Shown here: in pieces, positions 38,957-53,900 of the stretch
Layout of the letters: the number at the start of each line of letters is the position of its first letter
Numbering within the stretch: the first letter of the stretch is position 1
From: Rhyzopertha dominica
Lineage: Eukaryota > Arthropoda > Insecta > Coleoptera > Bostrichidae
NCBI GenBank assembly: GCA_025024175.1
Contig: QCXZ01000003.1
Coordinates: 37,472,257-37,536,256, forward strand
Reading direction: 5' to 3'
Length of the DNA stretch: 64,000 nt
The notes under the pieces: generated by a model
Database searches by the model: none
Told to the model about the DNA's origin: nothing
What the model saw: the letters and a program-made list of their open reading frames with translations, nothing else
Made by a program: the position numbers and the translations under genes

Positions 38957-41900
38957 TTAATTTGTAGGTCTATTTGCAAAGAGCTGTGCTATGACACTCT
39001 CATCGGCTAGTGTACTAATATCCCCTATATTCCTATCATTCACAGCCACTTTCTTCAAAATTCTCCGCATGATTTTTCCAGATCTAGTTTTCGGTAATGC
39101 TGGAGCATTCTGTATGACATCGGGCTGAGCAAAAGGACCTATCCTTTCCCTTATCAATTGTTTTAATTCGTTTGTTAACTTGTTATCGAATTTTGCATGT
39201 TCTGTAGTTGTTACAAAACAGTAAAGACATTCTCCTTTAACAGGATGAGGTCTGGCAACAACGGCGGCTTCTGCAATACCAGCATGTTCAGTAAGGACAG
39301 ATTCTACTTCAGCAGTCGACATTAAATGTCCTGAAACATTAAGCATGTCATCCACTCTTCCTGTCACCCACAGGTAGCCATCAGCATCTCTTCTTGCACC
39401 TGGAAAAACCAAGTGACTTGCAGTTACTTACAGGACACAATGTTTTATATTATTTTATACAAAGTTACAGAGGTAGATCTACGATTTTATGAGATTATTC
39501 ATTTTAACAAGGTTTATTAACTTTTACAGTCCATCATAAAGTTATAATTGAACCACATGCAGATAATTAAGATGTACTAAATAGGTATTACTAAATAGAT
39601 GATAATTTATAATGACTGACATTGTAGAAATTGTAAATTGGTAGATAGGTAGGTATGTTTTGTTCATACATTAAAGGGTACGAGGTTTTGTAAAAATATT
39701 GAAATAAATATTTAAGTCCATACCATCACCAGTGCAGTAATATCCCGGAAACTTCGTGAAGTATGTGGTCTCATAACGGTCATGGTTATTGTGCAGGGTT
39801 CTCATTATACCAGGCCAAGGTCTGTTGAATACTAAATAACCTTCACCCTCTCCTGTTATTACCTTTCCTGCCTCATCTAGTAACACAGGTTGTACTCCAA
39901 AGAACGGAAAAGCCTGGAAAATTGTTTTGCATATTTTAGTTTATTTGTTCTTTATTTTTGTGGAAAAAGAAGGAAACTGCTTAACTTACTGCTGCTCCTG
40001 GTTTCATGGGGGTAGCTCCGGGGAGTGGGGTCAATACATGTCCACCTGTTTCAGTCTGCCAAAAGGTGTCAACTATTGAACATCTTTCACCTCCAACAAG
40101 CTTATAGTACCATAACCAAGCTTCAGGATTAATGGGTTCTCCAACAGAACCCAGGACTTTCAAACTTGATAAATTGTGCCTGTAAAATATATATTGTAGC
40201 AATCATTGTTAAAGTGTACTGCATAGTAAAACTTACTTCAAAATAAGATCATCCTCGAATTTCATTAATGCTCTTATGGCTGTGGGAGCAGTATAAAATT
40301 GTGAGACTTTGTACTTTTCTGCTACTGCCCAATAGCGGTCATTGTCAGGGTAGAATGGGGTGCCTTCGTACTTGAAAATCAAAACTAATTATTAAATACT
40401 ATTTCGAAGCAAATTAGAGTATGAAGGTAAGAATTTATTATATTTGTATAAATCATATATGATTAACTAATATTAATACTTATTGTTATTTTAATGCATA
40501 ATTGATGGTTAAGTTTGGTAAGTAAATACTGTTTTTTTGTAGGTCCTAGTTCCTGTTGCGGAATATTTAATTGATAATGTATTTTATTTTTGTTTTCACT
40601 GGTGATTTACCCTTCTTCAGGGGATCTTTATTTCCTTTCAAAGCAAATNGTCTTTATGTATTTGTTATTTTATGAAACATAGATAAAAATTAACATATTG
40701 CATATACAAAATATTGCTTTTGGAAGTTAGCAACTTTTATTTCTGAAGCGTGTAGTATGTACACAGGGTTTTCACTCATACAAGAAATCGGAAGCTGGTC
40801 AACGTTACAAGTTAATAATGCCTTATGCATTTTAAATAATAATTTGGTATAAAGTATCACCATCTATAACTGATGATTATTTATTTATTATTACTGTGCA
40901 CATTAAATTGCCAGAATTGCATTGACCATTGTAGGATACACATATAAGTTATAACAATACCTAGGGCATTGTAGAATTCATTCAATATTTTGCGTTGAAT
41001 GGCCTAAATATATAGGTGCGTTTTGTATTTGCATAGCAAAGAAATTCTTAAAAAAGGTCTCTTGCTTTTCCATTTAGCAAATATAGATTTTGCCAATATA
41101 GTGATTGTATCTAAACATAATTTACATGAGTATGTTTAACACAAAACAGGCCCATTGATTTTCTTTATGTCATGGGCCGTTAGGTCAGCAAGCCACATCA
41201 GTATGTAATAGCTTGTTCTGCATAATCCAAGCAGAAGTGCTAAAATGCAATGAAAAAATAAAATATTCTACAACAAACCAAATTTTCCATTTATGTAATA
41301 ATAAGTAATATTTTTCTCAATCTTGATTAATAGCAAAGATTAGATAAGGAACATTGTGGGCAAGTTTCCCTTTATTATTTGTAACCTTTTCACTAAATAC
41401 TGATTTTTTAGGTATAGTGGCACATATAGGTATAGCAGACGTATTTTCACAATAATAATAACATAATAAGTCCTTTGAGTTTAAGCAAAATTGCACCGTG
41501 AAGTTTGCTCGATATTTGGAAGGGGGTGATAAGAAGCAAACATGAAAACATCAGTTTTTACGTTTCATAACCATACTTTTCTCAAAATGTTTACTAAGAG
41601 CCCAATAAACACACGAACAAGCAAGTCTTGCACTCAATTTGTCTTGATAAGTTTTTATAGAAAGCAAACAATTAAAATCTAAGCTGGAAACAATTTGTTC
41701 AATATGTGCAGAGGTCATTACTGGTTTGCAATCGGATTTAAACTTTGAACAGATTACAAATAGTTCTGTCATCTTTCGAATGTAATTGTAATTGAAACAA
41801 AATGGGTAATTCAATTACAAATGTAGAACAATTGCTCTGCTTCAATTACAACGAAAGTAATGCAATCACTTTTTTAAGTAACTGTAATTAATTATTTAAC

Positions 41901-44900
41901 AACAGTGGTATAATACATCATACTTTTTAAAAGAAATATTAAAAAAATTATATTAAAATAGAAATATTTTTTGTATGTATGTACTCATACTGTTAAAATT
42001 TACATTTTGATGAGTGTTTAAATAAAAAGGAAAAACAAAATTCCACATTAACATACTACGGCTTGATATAAAATTAGCAACAAAAATAATATTTGTTGGT
42101 GACTATACTGATAGCAGTTTTTCTAAGAAAGATTGATTCTATGGCATTTTATCTGTCTAATCTGGTAGGTACTGTAAAATGTTGTTAGATTGTTAACAAA
42201 ATATAAAAAAAAACAATGAAACTACACAAATACCTACACACAATGTTTACTTCCTAATTTCTGTTTAGGCAGTTTTAATATTCATAACTTATGCGTCACA
42301 AATAGGTAGAGTAAAAACTATGAATACAATGATTTGGCATAATATGTGAGTATTGGGCAGAATATTTTGTGTCAGAATTGATTATTTCACCTGCGTCATC
42401 AGTTTCCACAACAACAAATATGATGAATATTTTTAAATGTAAATTATTATGATGTTAATTACATTAGTATATTTTACATTTTAACTCACAAGCTGAATGA
42501 GCTGCCATACAAATTATACTAATGTATAAAACTAGATGTTACATAACATAATATGTGAGCCACATATGTTACAAACTAATTATGAAACCTTCAAGAGCTA
42601 GTTGTAAACGAACTTGCTCCACATAATAATTAGCTGCACAGGGTGTCCCATACTAAGTATTAATACTAGAGGATCGTAGTTTGGACATTCCTATTTTACT
42701 TTTTTGTTGTGAGTTGAACCACTGCGATTTTTATATCGTCTTTTGCTTTAAAGCTATAGCCAACTTTTGAATAACTTACATTTCATCAAATCTGAATATC
42801 TTGGTTGGGAATGTAGATATAACGAAACTCTAAAGACATTTTTGATAGATCTTTTATTTTACGTAAATTCAACAGCATACGCAGAATTTTTTGAAAGACC
42901 CACATTGTTGAGATATACAGCACAATCATGTTTTTTTTTAAATAGAAACAATTGTTAACTTTACTATTGTTGAAAGGATCTTTTTTTCTGGTTAAGAAAA
43001 TGTATATAGGTATTGTTAAGTTTCATTTTAATAATTCTGATATTATTGCATTATTTTTATTTTAATAATTTACATTTATATTTACATCCAGGAGGCTACA
43101 GAACAAGCGAACACTCAATATAATATGTATATTATATTCTTAAGTAAAATTTTTAATCAGTTAAAAGGATAGGTGTACACCTATAATTACATATACGTAA
43201 TTGAAACTCATATGTGATCATTGAGTTCTTTTGGTAACCAATGATAAAATGCAACAAATGAAAATAATTGTTTGTTTGGAAATAAGAACCTATGCATTGC
43301 TTAGTGTTACATTATTTACACGCATTTTGATGAAAAAACAATATTGCCTAAATTACTAAAATAAATTTGAATAATACTAGAATTATTCAATATAAACCTA
43401 ATATGTATATTTTCGTAATCGAAAAAAATGGGTATTGTTCTTATGCTTTCAATCACAAAAAAAACGACTGTGGCTTTCATTTAAAAATTGCAAGTTTGTA
43501 TTACATGTATCTTAAAAAATTTTTTACTTTTTTTTGTATCCACGAACTATTCGAACGTACGACGTTGATAGGTACATACACGCTAGCTGCTGTGGTTGTG
43601 GTTACAGTCACTAAATAGAATACAGTACCGCAAGGTTATGTTCCAATGAGTCAGAGAGAGAGGCATTGATTTTTACTCCAAATATGGCGACGCAACTACT
43701 TACTTGTCATTTTTCCTTTGTTTTCTGTCAAAATATGAAATGTTTCACTTGTCACTTGTCATCTGATTACTACTAACAGCAACTAACAGTTAATAGGTTG
43801 CTGGTTCCTGACTGCTTTTGTGAGCTTTGTTTGGCGTAGTCACGTTTAAAATTCTATTAAATGTATCATGCACCTGTTTCTTTTTTCGTGTCGTGGTAAA
43901 AGCAAATTTCCCCATTATTGCTGTATTACTTCGTGTAAAAACAATGTCGCAAAAGGTTATATATTTAAGATTCCTACCAATGTGAAAATTTCACCACCTT
44001 CCTTATACCCTACTTACCCCAAAAATAATAGGTTACTTTGGGTAGTTGAGATTCATATGTATGCCAAATTTGAAGTTCATATGTTGTCTTTCGAAAGTTA
44101 TCGCGTCCACACACAGACAACAAATTTTTTGCTCAAATTTTGTTTTTGGACTTTTTCGAGCATTTAAAGTGATTGAGAAATACAATACTACTCATCTGTT
44201 GGATATGGAAGTAATTAACATTGGGAAATTTGAATGTTCCCACCAAACCTTTAACTCCAAATATGGCGGACGTTGCGGTACTGTATTCTATTTAGTGACT
44301 GTAGTTGTGGTGTGTTTGTGTTGTTTGTTGTATGGTCCTATGGTCGTTGAATCGTTCACGAACGAATTGTTGAAACGAACGACTCTTTTGCAGGAACTAG
44401 CTCGCGCGAATTGACTCTTAAGAAAGAAGTGATTTTGCCATCCCTATTGTGAACCTACATCGTAGTGCTGGTGCAACAAACTGAAATGTCACGAATCAGG
44501 ACTGTCACTCGTGTCGATTGCCAAACGAGCCAACGACACTGATCTCTAACTAACTGGATGTCGTGTAGATACCAAAATACATGTAAATTATTTGTGATAG
44601 ATTTAAGCCACCTTAGGCCTAGCCGCTGGTCCTTGTACTAAAATTTCGACATAGGTTCGCCTCTGCGGTAAATGTAACGTTAATGATTGACGGTTAAAAT
44701 CGTGAAATCATCATCTGTCTGCAGATTTCCAAAAGATAATCGTTGTAGTGTTTGAGTAAGAATCATGTACAGTACAAATTGGATGTTATGTTTACTTATA
44801 ACCATATTATATAGTTAAGGATCTAACCTAAAATTTGAACGCGCCGTTAAATTGATAGTACGAGTACCTGCGGCATGGTGGCTACTTATCACAGTTTTGA

Positions 44901-47900
44901 ATTACTTATGCGACATCCAGTTAATTAGAGATCAGTGGCCAACCAGCTTCGTTTGCAATTTACACTGATATTGCGGTTATCCATAAAAAATCGATATTGA
45001 CAAGTTTAACTACACAAAAGCAATAGTGTGTAGTGTGTTGGACATGAAGTAATTTTGATTTGAAAATATTTTTTTTTGCAATCACAAATTTCATTTAAAC
45101 GTGATTGAACTATTTTAATCTAACAGCTATCTTTACTACTGAATATTATAATAGCTAAACATTTTTCTAAAGATACTATCGGTTTCGGTCAAACCGGCAA
45201 CGTGACGCAAAATGTGTGTTCCGGTGCGGCGTTGCCATGGTAACGGTGTTTGCGGGTTGACATAATGGGCCTGTTCACTAAAATTTAATTTTATAAAAAT
45301 TGTACACTTTTCAGTAGTATTTAGGGCACTGATAAGCCTCCAGCAAACAAAAATTTTAATTGCACTTATAAATTTCAAAATATCGCCATCTGAACTTTTG
45401 CCGCGCATTAGCATTCAAAAGACGACACCTTTGTACAGAGGCTAGCGTATACGTCACTTTATGCAGCGGGCCACAGAATTTCTGTACTTTGAGCACTTTA
45501 TATAAGATAATTTATTATCACAGTAACTGCGCGACATAACGATCAGGTTAATTAAGCTCAAATGTTCTACCGAGCGACTGATCGACAGATATTTTATAAC
45601 AATTACGTGTATTTTGAATAAATCACATTCAAAGAACATTATTTTTAAAATCGCGGATGATAAAGGCGCCACATCTGTTACCGTGGCTATCGAGCGTACT
45701 ACTGGGCTACCTGTAATACCGACGTCTCAGCCCGAAGGGCCCGTGTGTGAAATCGTTTGTTTTGGTTTTATTTTTCTGATTTTTGTGGTTTTTTTAAAAT
45801 TCGTAGGTTAAATACTAGTATTTATAGTCGCAACCAAAACAAAAGTGACAAACACATAATCAAACGATATATCGGTATTACACCTAGCCTAGTAGTACTC
45901 TTGGTAGCCACGGTAATAAGTGTGGCGTCTTTATCATCATGTTCTTTGAATGTGATTTATTTAAAATACACGTAATTGTTATCAAATATTTGTAGATCAG
46001 TCGCTCGGTAGAACATTTGAGCTTCATTAACCTGATCGGTATGTAGCGCAGTTACTTTAGTAATAAATTATCTTATATAAAGTTCTCAAAGTACAGGAAT
46101 TCTGTTGCCCGCCGCACCAAGTGACGTATACGCTAGCCTCCATACAAAGGTGTAGTTTTTTGGATGCTAGTGCCCGGCAAAAGTTTAGATGGCGATATTT
46201 TGAAAACTATGAAAGCAAATTAAAATCTGCTTGCAGGGTGTTGATAGCTACCGAGATATTACAGTGCCGGAATGGCGTTATATGTTTGTCAATTTTTCTT
46301 AAAATGAACAAATTTAATATACTCGCGGAAGGATGTTTATAGGTAGGTAATAATATTATAGTTTATTTGAAAAAAAATNTTCCTAAACTTTTATAAAACA
46401 CCACACGTCGCTTTGTATCGAATCAGCCATGATTTGTTACGAATGCGTTTCTCTCACCGACACCGACGCTCCGCTATTGCAGATCCGTTTTTTACAATGT
46501 AATAGCACGTTATTTTTATCAGTGTATAACATAGACATCTTATTCTTTCTAAATAGATGAGCAAAGCATATGGGATGCGCGTATAAAATTGTGACAAATT
46601 GAACCAACGGTCGAAAATCGCTCAGTTGAAAAGTATTTGGACTTTACATGAAATTTCAACTGCCGAACCGGTCAACAGATGGACTAAAAAAGCACTGAAG
46701 GCAGGGTTGTTAAAATTGGGCCACGTATTGTAAATTGGGGCGAGTTGGAAATTTAATTTGGAACAAAATTTTTGCAAATGGCGACAGATGACGGAATGGG
46801 TGAAACTGCTTCTCTATTACAGCGACAAATTAGTCGTTGGTTGGTCGTCCATTGTGATTTCTGGATCGGGTTCTTGAACAGCGAATACCAACGCAATGAT
46901 ATACGAAACTATGCCGTTTTAAGACTTTTTTGATTGGCTTTGAAACTTGAACGGGTTAGACTGATTACTAACATCACAAAATGTACACTGATGTCTATAT
47001 TGAAAAAAGAATAGCTTCCCAAAGTTGTACACACTGTGCGAAATGGGATATAAGCAGATAACGTGTATTTTGTAAAAATATATAAAAATATTGGGATCAC
47101 ATGTATACTTTCTTTTTTTCCGATATAAAGCTGGTGAATTCGTGATTGATGATAATTGGATACATTTTTGGTTTTTGGTGGTGACCAGTAGCGACGATCA
47201 TCCAGCCGCTTCTGGCAACCCTCTTGTGCGCAAGTTCAAGTACCCCGTGCGTAGTTTCTATTTGGTGCATGACTTTAAGCACTGCTCATTTATTTATTTA
47301 TTTATTTATATTTGTGGTGCATAATCGACGGATACGTCAAACCAACGACAAGATTTTGTCAAAAATGCATCAAATTATACCAACTAATAATTTTTACGAC
47401 AGGCACTACGTTCGCGTTAGAAAGAGAAAACCTTGGCTCGTTTGACCGTTTTTTATCAACGCCCGTTATTTGTAATTAAATAAGTAAAAGTAACACACAA
47501 TTCCATCAGTATATTTTGCTTTATCTATGCATAGGCAGTAAAAAATATAATTCTCTAAGTGAGTAAAATGTGAAAAATTATATTCAGAATATAAATTTTT
47601 CGACAACGCTTTTTCTTTTAAAAAGATATATAAACTTTACAGTTGGAAGGTCTGAAATTGAAATCATTAATGTGAAACAGAAGCCTAGCCTGATTTTAAG
47701 CAATTAAAAACTAAAGTTGGAGTATTTCTTAAAAATTGCAGCTTAAACACATTTCTTAACCTTTCATCATATACCCACCCTGCTTTCGCATACGCGAATT
47801 ATAACAATTGCCACGAAGTCATGAAGTATTTTCATAATGCGATATGTAACAAAAATAAACCGCTATAATAGTTAACAATGTAATTTTGTATGATAATTTG

Positions 47901-50900
47901 TTGGCCATACAGTTGTGAATGTTTTATAGAAGTGTTTTTCTGTGTTTTAATTGGCATTACAAATTCACTTTCACAAAGATCATATAAAATATTTTAGCGG
48001 TTAACAAATGAGTTATAAATTAATGTAAATTTTATAATCTATTACTAACACATCCACAAACTGTAATAAAATGAGATGAATATTCAAGGTAGTTGCTTTT
48101 TTATTTACCGAATTTCAGTAGAAACTAAGACCTTCCCACTATCGCCATCAAAAAAAGATTCATACTCTCATGCTGCTGATATAATTATAGAACTTTTTCT
48201 AGTATTGTCTTAATTTTACAGTGTGCAAATTATGGAACAGGTACTTAGCGGCAAAGATCGTGACCTTATTATGACATGCATCGCTAATATTTATTGTACG
48301 TTATAATATATAATCAAGGCATAAATCAGAATTTACGACTCACCAGTACAGATGTCGCAGCATTCGCTAGTGGTCCATAAATAACGTAAGTGTGACCAGT
48401 AATCCAACCAACATCCGCTGTACACCAATATATATCGCCGGGTTTATAATCAAAAACGTATTTGAATGTGGTAGCGGCGTAAATCATGTATCCGCCGGTA
48501 GTGTGGACCACGCCTTTAGGTTTCCCTGTGGAGCCACTAGTGTAGAGCATGAACAAGGGATCTTCGGCGTTCATCCATTCTGGGTAGCAGATGGTAGAGG
48601 CCTGGGGTATTACATCATGCCACCAGACGTCCCTGCCTTGCTTCATCGGGACCTATTCAATAAACCAAAGGTTATAGATGAACAATGCTATTCTGACCTG
48701 GATTTTATTGCATTAGCCACAAATAGTAATTTGTTTGAATGGAAATTTGTATAATTCATAACCTGTTCAATGATAAGTGATGTGCTAGATACATATGATA
48801 ATAAAGAATTGTAGAATTATTGACCGTTGATTTATAGATATTATTTAAATAATGGGTTTGTTCTTCTAAATAGGAATAAAACTCCTTTTAGCTCAAGTCA
48901 AGCTTTCGGAGATTTTTTTTCTATTTCTTCTGTGCAATGGAAATGGAATTATCCTACGTGAGACAGCAGTTTTAACTTGGTAAAAATAAGACTAATAATT
49001 GTATGTAATTTCAAATACTATAAACTATTAATAATTATAAACAATCTTGACATATATCAAAATTTCTTTCAAAATTAAAAAACTGGCTGAATTTTCAATT
49101 AGATCTGTCAAATAGTATACTAATCTGTATCTGTACTGAAGCAGCAGTGGCATGATAAGTGGAAGTAAGCGGGTGAATATTGTTTGCACACTTCAGAACT
49201 TACAGCAATTTAATAACCAGTTATTAAAATATGTATCGCAACACCGATAAAATTCGTAGATTGGGAACTAAACTACCAACACTTCTAACTATAAACAAAA
49301 AATGCCAGTTACCTTAAGGTAATAGTTTTTTTTATAGAAAATTGTATTATCCCAATATTGTATTAATAGGATCTGCAGTTCAAATTGTTGTCAGCGTATA
49401 AATATAAAAAATATTAAAATAATGTAAACGAAATACTGAAAAATGAGAACTGTACGGAGAATTCGGCGGTCGGTTTTATCAAATTTTCAAAGGTGAGGAA
49501 AGTGCATGGTTTCTCTCGCTAACAACAAATTTGCAAGAGTAATCAGGATTATGCTAAAAGTGTAAGTAAATAGGTCACATAAACACAATGCAAATACAAA
49601 TCATTTCAGATTTCTTTGTTTTTGGGTTCTTTAATATTTTGTTACTACCTACTTTATCATTTTAGTACCAAAAAGTGCTCAGGTCAGGCTTACTGAAAAA
49701 TAAGTTACGGGGAGCAACAGTGATGGGCGCGTAGAATACTCCATGTAGATTACGCCATTATCTACACGTAAACTATGTAATATTCTACTTTAAAAGTCTA
49801 CTGTAGAAAATAACATTATGTAGATAAACAGCAAACTAGTAATATTTAGTACTTTTAACAGCTCCAAATGCCTCAAATGACAGTATTATTTTGTATATTA
49901 TTATTTTCGTTCTCCCATTGATCGTACCACGAGGTACGTGAAAAAGAGAACTATATATATATCACTCAATAGAACGGAGTTAATCCGATCACAGCCAAAC
50001 TTGGTATGGTAATAGCCCATGACCTTCTGAGCTTCTGAGCCCTATGCTGTAGACTCTCACCGTTCAAAAGTTACAGGACATCAAAGTTGCTACAGATCGC
50101 CGTGCACCGTCAGTAGGTTGGAACTACGCGTGGACCACGATCGGAACTACCTGATCATGGGAGAACGTTTTTTTTTCGTTTTGGACGATTCCACTGGTTG
50201 TTGCTTCCTAACTAAACAAAATACTACTTCGTTGTAATTAAAATAACTAGACACACGTTAAACAACAATAACTCGTTTCGGCATACATTTGTTAGGGCCA
50301 GAAGGCACGAGCGTGCTTTGAAGCCCTCAATCGGTCAATGGGTTCTTAAATGACTGTAAACTATGATTTTATTATCTTTCTTGTCTATAAACGGAAGAAG
50401 ACTGGCTATTTCATATGCTACCTATTATACCTAATATACTCGTAGAAGAAAAGACTTCGAAACACATGTTTGTCCCAATGAAGTAAGAAAACCGTTTGGG
50501 TATTCTGATGACTTACTAAAATAAGTCATGCAAATTTGTAATATAAAATATTAAAAAACTGCAGTGCTTTAAAAATTTGTAAGAATTGACCTATAGCCAT
50601 AATATACTCGTCTCATATTTTCTACTCAAAATCTACGCCAAAATGCTTTATCTACATTTTCTACGCGGGTAATGTAGAAAATTATAATTTACGCGTAAAT
50701 GCCCATCACTGGGGAGCAAACTTGTAACGTCCTCAGATTGCGTAATACCCAATAAATGCCTTACTAAATATTAAGGCATTTGGTAGGTATAGATGAGTTA
50801 TTGCTTCACGTGCTTCGAGTGTTACTGTTAGCAACTATTTATGATGACATTAAATAGCTGCAGTATTTTCATTGTAAAACTTTATCAAGTACTTTTCTTC

Positions 50901-53900
50901 TATACTTATATATATGGCTCTTCGTTTAAAAAAAAAATATGCGAAGCCGGACAAACAAACAACACATACGTAGATTTTTTGGTAAAATAAGGTTACTCCA
51001 CTCAGCTGCGCAGAATAAATACTTTAAATCAACTTTTAACTTATAGAGTTATAATTATTTTTAGCCAACACTTCTGCTTTATATCACTTCAAAACACCAA
51101 TCGATTTTCCTTTTTTTAGAAGTTACGGCTCGACTTCGAGGCTCGATCGATTTGACTTGCATGTTCAGAAGTAATTTGACTTTATGGTGAATTAAACCTT
51201 TATACACTAGCGTGTTTACCGTAACAGTTTTTTGCGTTTTGGACGTCAGTTATACGATATTGCGTAATTCCTAATGATTTGTTTATTTAAAATAGTTAGG
51301 TACCTAATTTTGCTGATAGGAGTCTAGTTAGAATCCGGATAAAATTCTATTCGTATCATTAGGTAAAACACCTACTGAATATTTTGCTTGTAAATTTTTC
51401 GAACTACAATATGAGATGCGTGAAATTAATTAACGCTGTCACACATTTGGCTTAAGACTATTGTTATTATTGTTTTATTATTATTATTATTATTATTACT
51501 ATTACTATTACCAAAATGTCACATTAATACTTATGTCAGCATGCTTCTGAACATTTTTTTTGTAAAAGGAATTTTTCACTTACCTTATTGTTTTTACTCT
51601 GTGGAGTTTTAGTTGGTGACGTGACCCTCTCTAGATGCGACACCACGATGCAGGATTCGACATTATGTCCGTGTTTCGAACACTTATCCATGGCGTTGTC
51701 ACATATGCTCTTCAAGTTGATTAGCTTTTCGCCTCTCCATGCTCCATCGGCTGTTACTAAGGTCCGCGCTTCCGAATCCATTATTCTTTCAGCAAAAGAA
51801 TCTGCCGAAAATCCTGCGAACTGATATTTATTTAAACCAGGTGTCTACAGAAATAAAAAAAATGCTTCCTCGCATCAAAATAATTGCGTCACATTTCTGA
51901 TTTCATTTGTTTAGTTAACTTATTAATTATATAGAACGCAGTTGTTTTAAACATTGTGCATATTTTGTAGTTTATTGGTAAAATGTATTCCATTCAAATG
52001 GTATTTATAAAAACTGCTAGTGATTATTTTTATGTCTAGTCAGCGGAACATTTTGATGATCTTATGGAAGAAAACGCCGACTGCTTAATAGCGGATAGTT
52101 ATCAATGACGTTGTTTGTTACTACAATTACACGGTATTTCTCAAATACGATCTTGCCAAACCTCATTCGTTCGTTATGTACTTATAAAATTCGTTTTAAG
52201 TCAGTCACTTCTTTTGGATTTAATTTGATCTAATTTTATCTCATTTCGATAATACTAACCACAAGTGAGTGCACTGCTCCAATTCTAGTACATGCCAGGA
52301 CCGTAACTACTGTTTCTAGAATCATGGGCATGTAAATGGCCACCCTGTCTCCCCGCTTTACCCCCTTAGCTTTGAGGACGTTGGCCATTTTGCACACTTC
52401 TTCGAGCAGTTTCTTGTAAGTTAGCTTGCTGTAATCATCTGGGTGGTTTCCTTCCCTAAAAAAGTTTTTTTTTGTCTCAAAAATGTATTCTTACTTGGCT
52501 CAAGATATAGGGCTTCTCAAAATTAACGTCCGTGCTATTGGGGTTTGCTTCAGGTGACCAAAACAAATAGAAAATTAAGAGTAGAAAATTTTCCAGTTGT
52601 TTTTCATTATTGAGTTATTGCAAAATTTTAAATAATTAATTAGTTGTATAATATAATTCATCAGGTGGGTATGGCGATGGTAAAATATTTTGATTCATTC
52701 TTTCATAGTGAGAAGCATTATAATGATAAAAATTAAAATCACTGTAATCGAGATTACGTTGATATTTCAATAGCATTAGGTGTAATGGTAATGCCACTGT
52801 GCGGCTAAGGCATGTGCGGAAAGGTTTCCAAATTATCGGCATCCTGATGCAAAAACTATAAGCTGCGTGGAATAAAGATAACTAGAATAAGGTCATTTAA
52901 ATCTTAGAAAAAATCAGGAACCTGTTCTAAGCGTCGATCAAGAACAGCAAATTCATGAATTTGTTGAGGTGGAACCAACTACAAGTCTTCGAATTGTGTC
53001 GTCTCAAAGTCATTTAAAAATATACAATTCACAGATTATTAAGATGAAATTGTCTGCATTCATTTTGGCCTGAAAAAGTTTAAATGACTGGGATGGGGAG
53101 CTTGCTGTCAATTTTTGCAGCTGGCTGTTAAATAGCGTAAACAATAACCACATTTCATTAAAAAGATTCTTTGGAGTGATGATTCCACATTTACGATGAA
53201 GACAGGTATCTTACATACTCATATATTATAATATCAAAGACGATGGCCAGGAAACATTTACGCTGGGTTACTAAATAGTAACGTAAATGGTCTATGCATT
53301 CTACCTAACCGACTTCGTTTATCCCTTTATCTTCACTTTTTGAATGAAAATTTACCGGTGCCACTGATTGGTGAATTTCTCTTAGAATTTTAATTAAATT
53401 GTTGGTTCCAACATGATGGTGCTCCAGCTCTTTATGGAATACAAGTGAGAAATTTCCCGAATAAGAATTTCCCTGAGGTGTATTTGAGGAGGACCCATAC
53501 CGTGGCTTCCTAGATCAAATCAAGTTTCTTTTTCCAGGTCTATCTAAAAGAAAAGGGTTACTCTTCGGAATCCTGAAAATATCGCAGCTCGTCTTCAGGC
53601 TGCTTTCATAGACAAGAATGTGCTACCGAGTAGTTTTTTGAAAATTATTAAATAATAATAATAATACAATGCTTGTCTACGATCCTACTTCAAAACTTTT
53701 ATTTTTGGCAAAGCCAAGTGTTTAAATGACTAAAGTCATACTTTTTAAGCTACCGAAGTAGGCCGCTTGCAGGTCGAAATGCTGGCATCTGGCTTTACCC
53801 AAGATAAAAGTTTGGAAATAGGATCATAGCAAGTGTTTTATTAGTCAAATTTTAGTTTTTTATCAATAACACGATAACGAAGGACAATCGGATAATTTCT

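Noticed and set aside
45614..45975. Open frames inside the 45.3-46.3 kb fold-back
   Set aside because: They follow from the inverted arms and have no recognisable protein features.
47091..47445. Overlapping open frames near 47.1-47.4 kb
   Set aside because: No motif, no splice context in the host gene's frame, and weak codon-like character; probably chance or old transposon debris.
48392..48754. 120-codon plus-strand frame over acetyl-CoA synthetase exon 4
   Set aside because: The minus strand encodes the [11 protein letters not shown] core with correct splice sites; the plus read is antisense.
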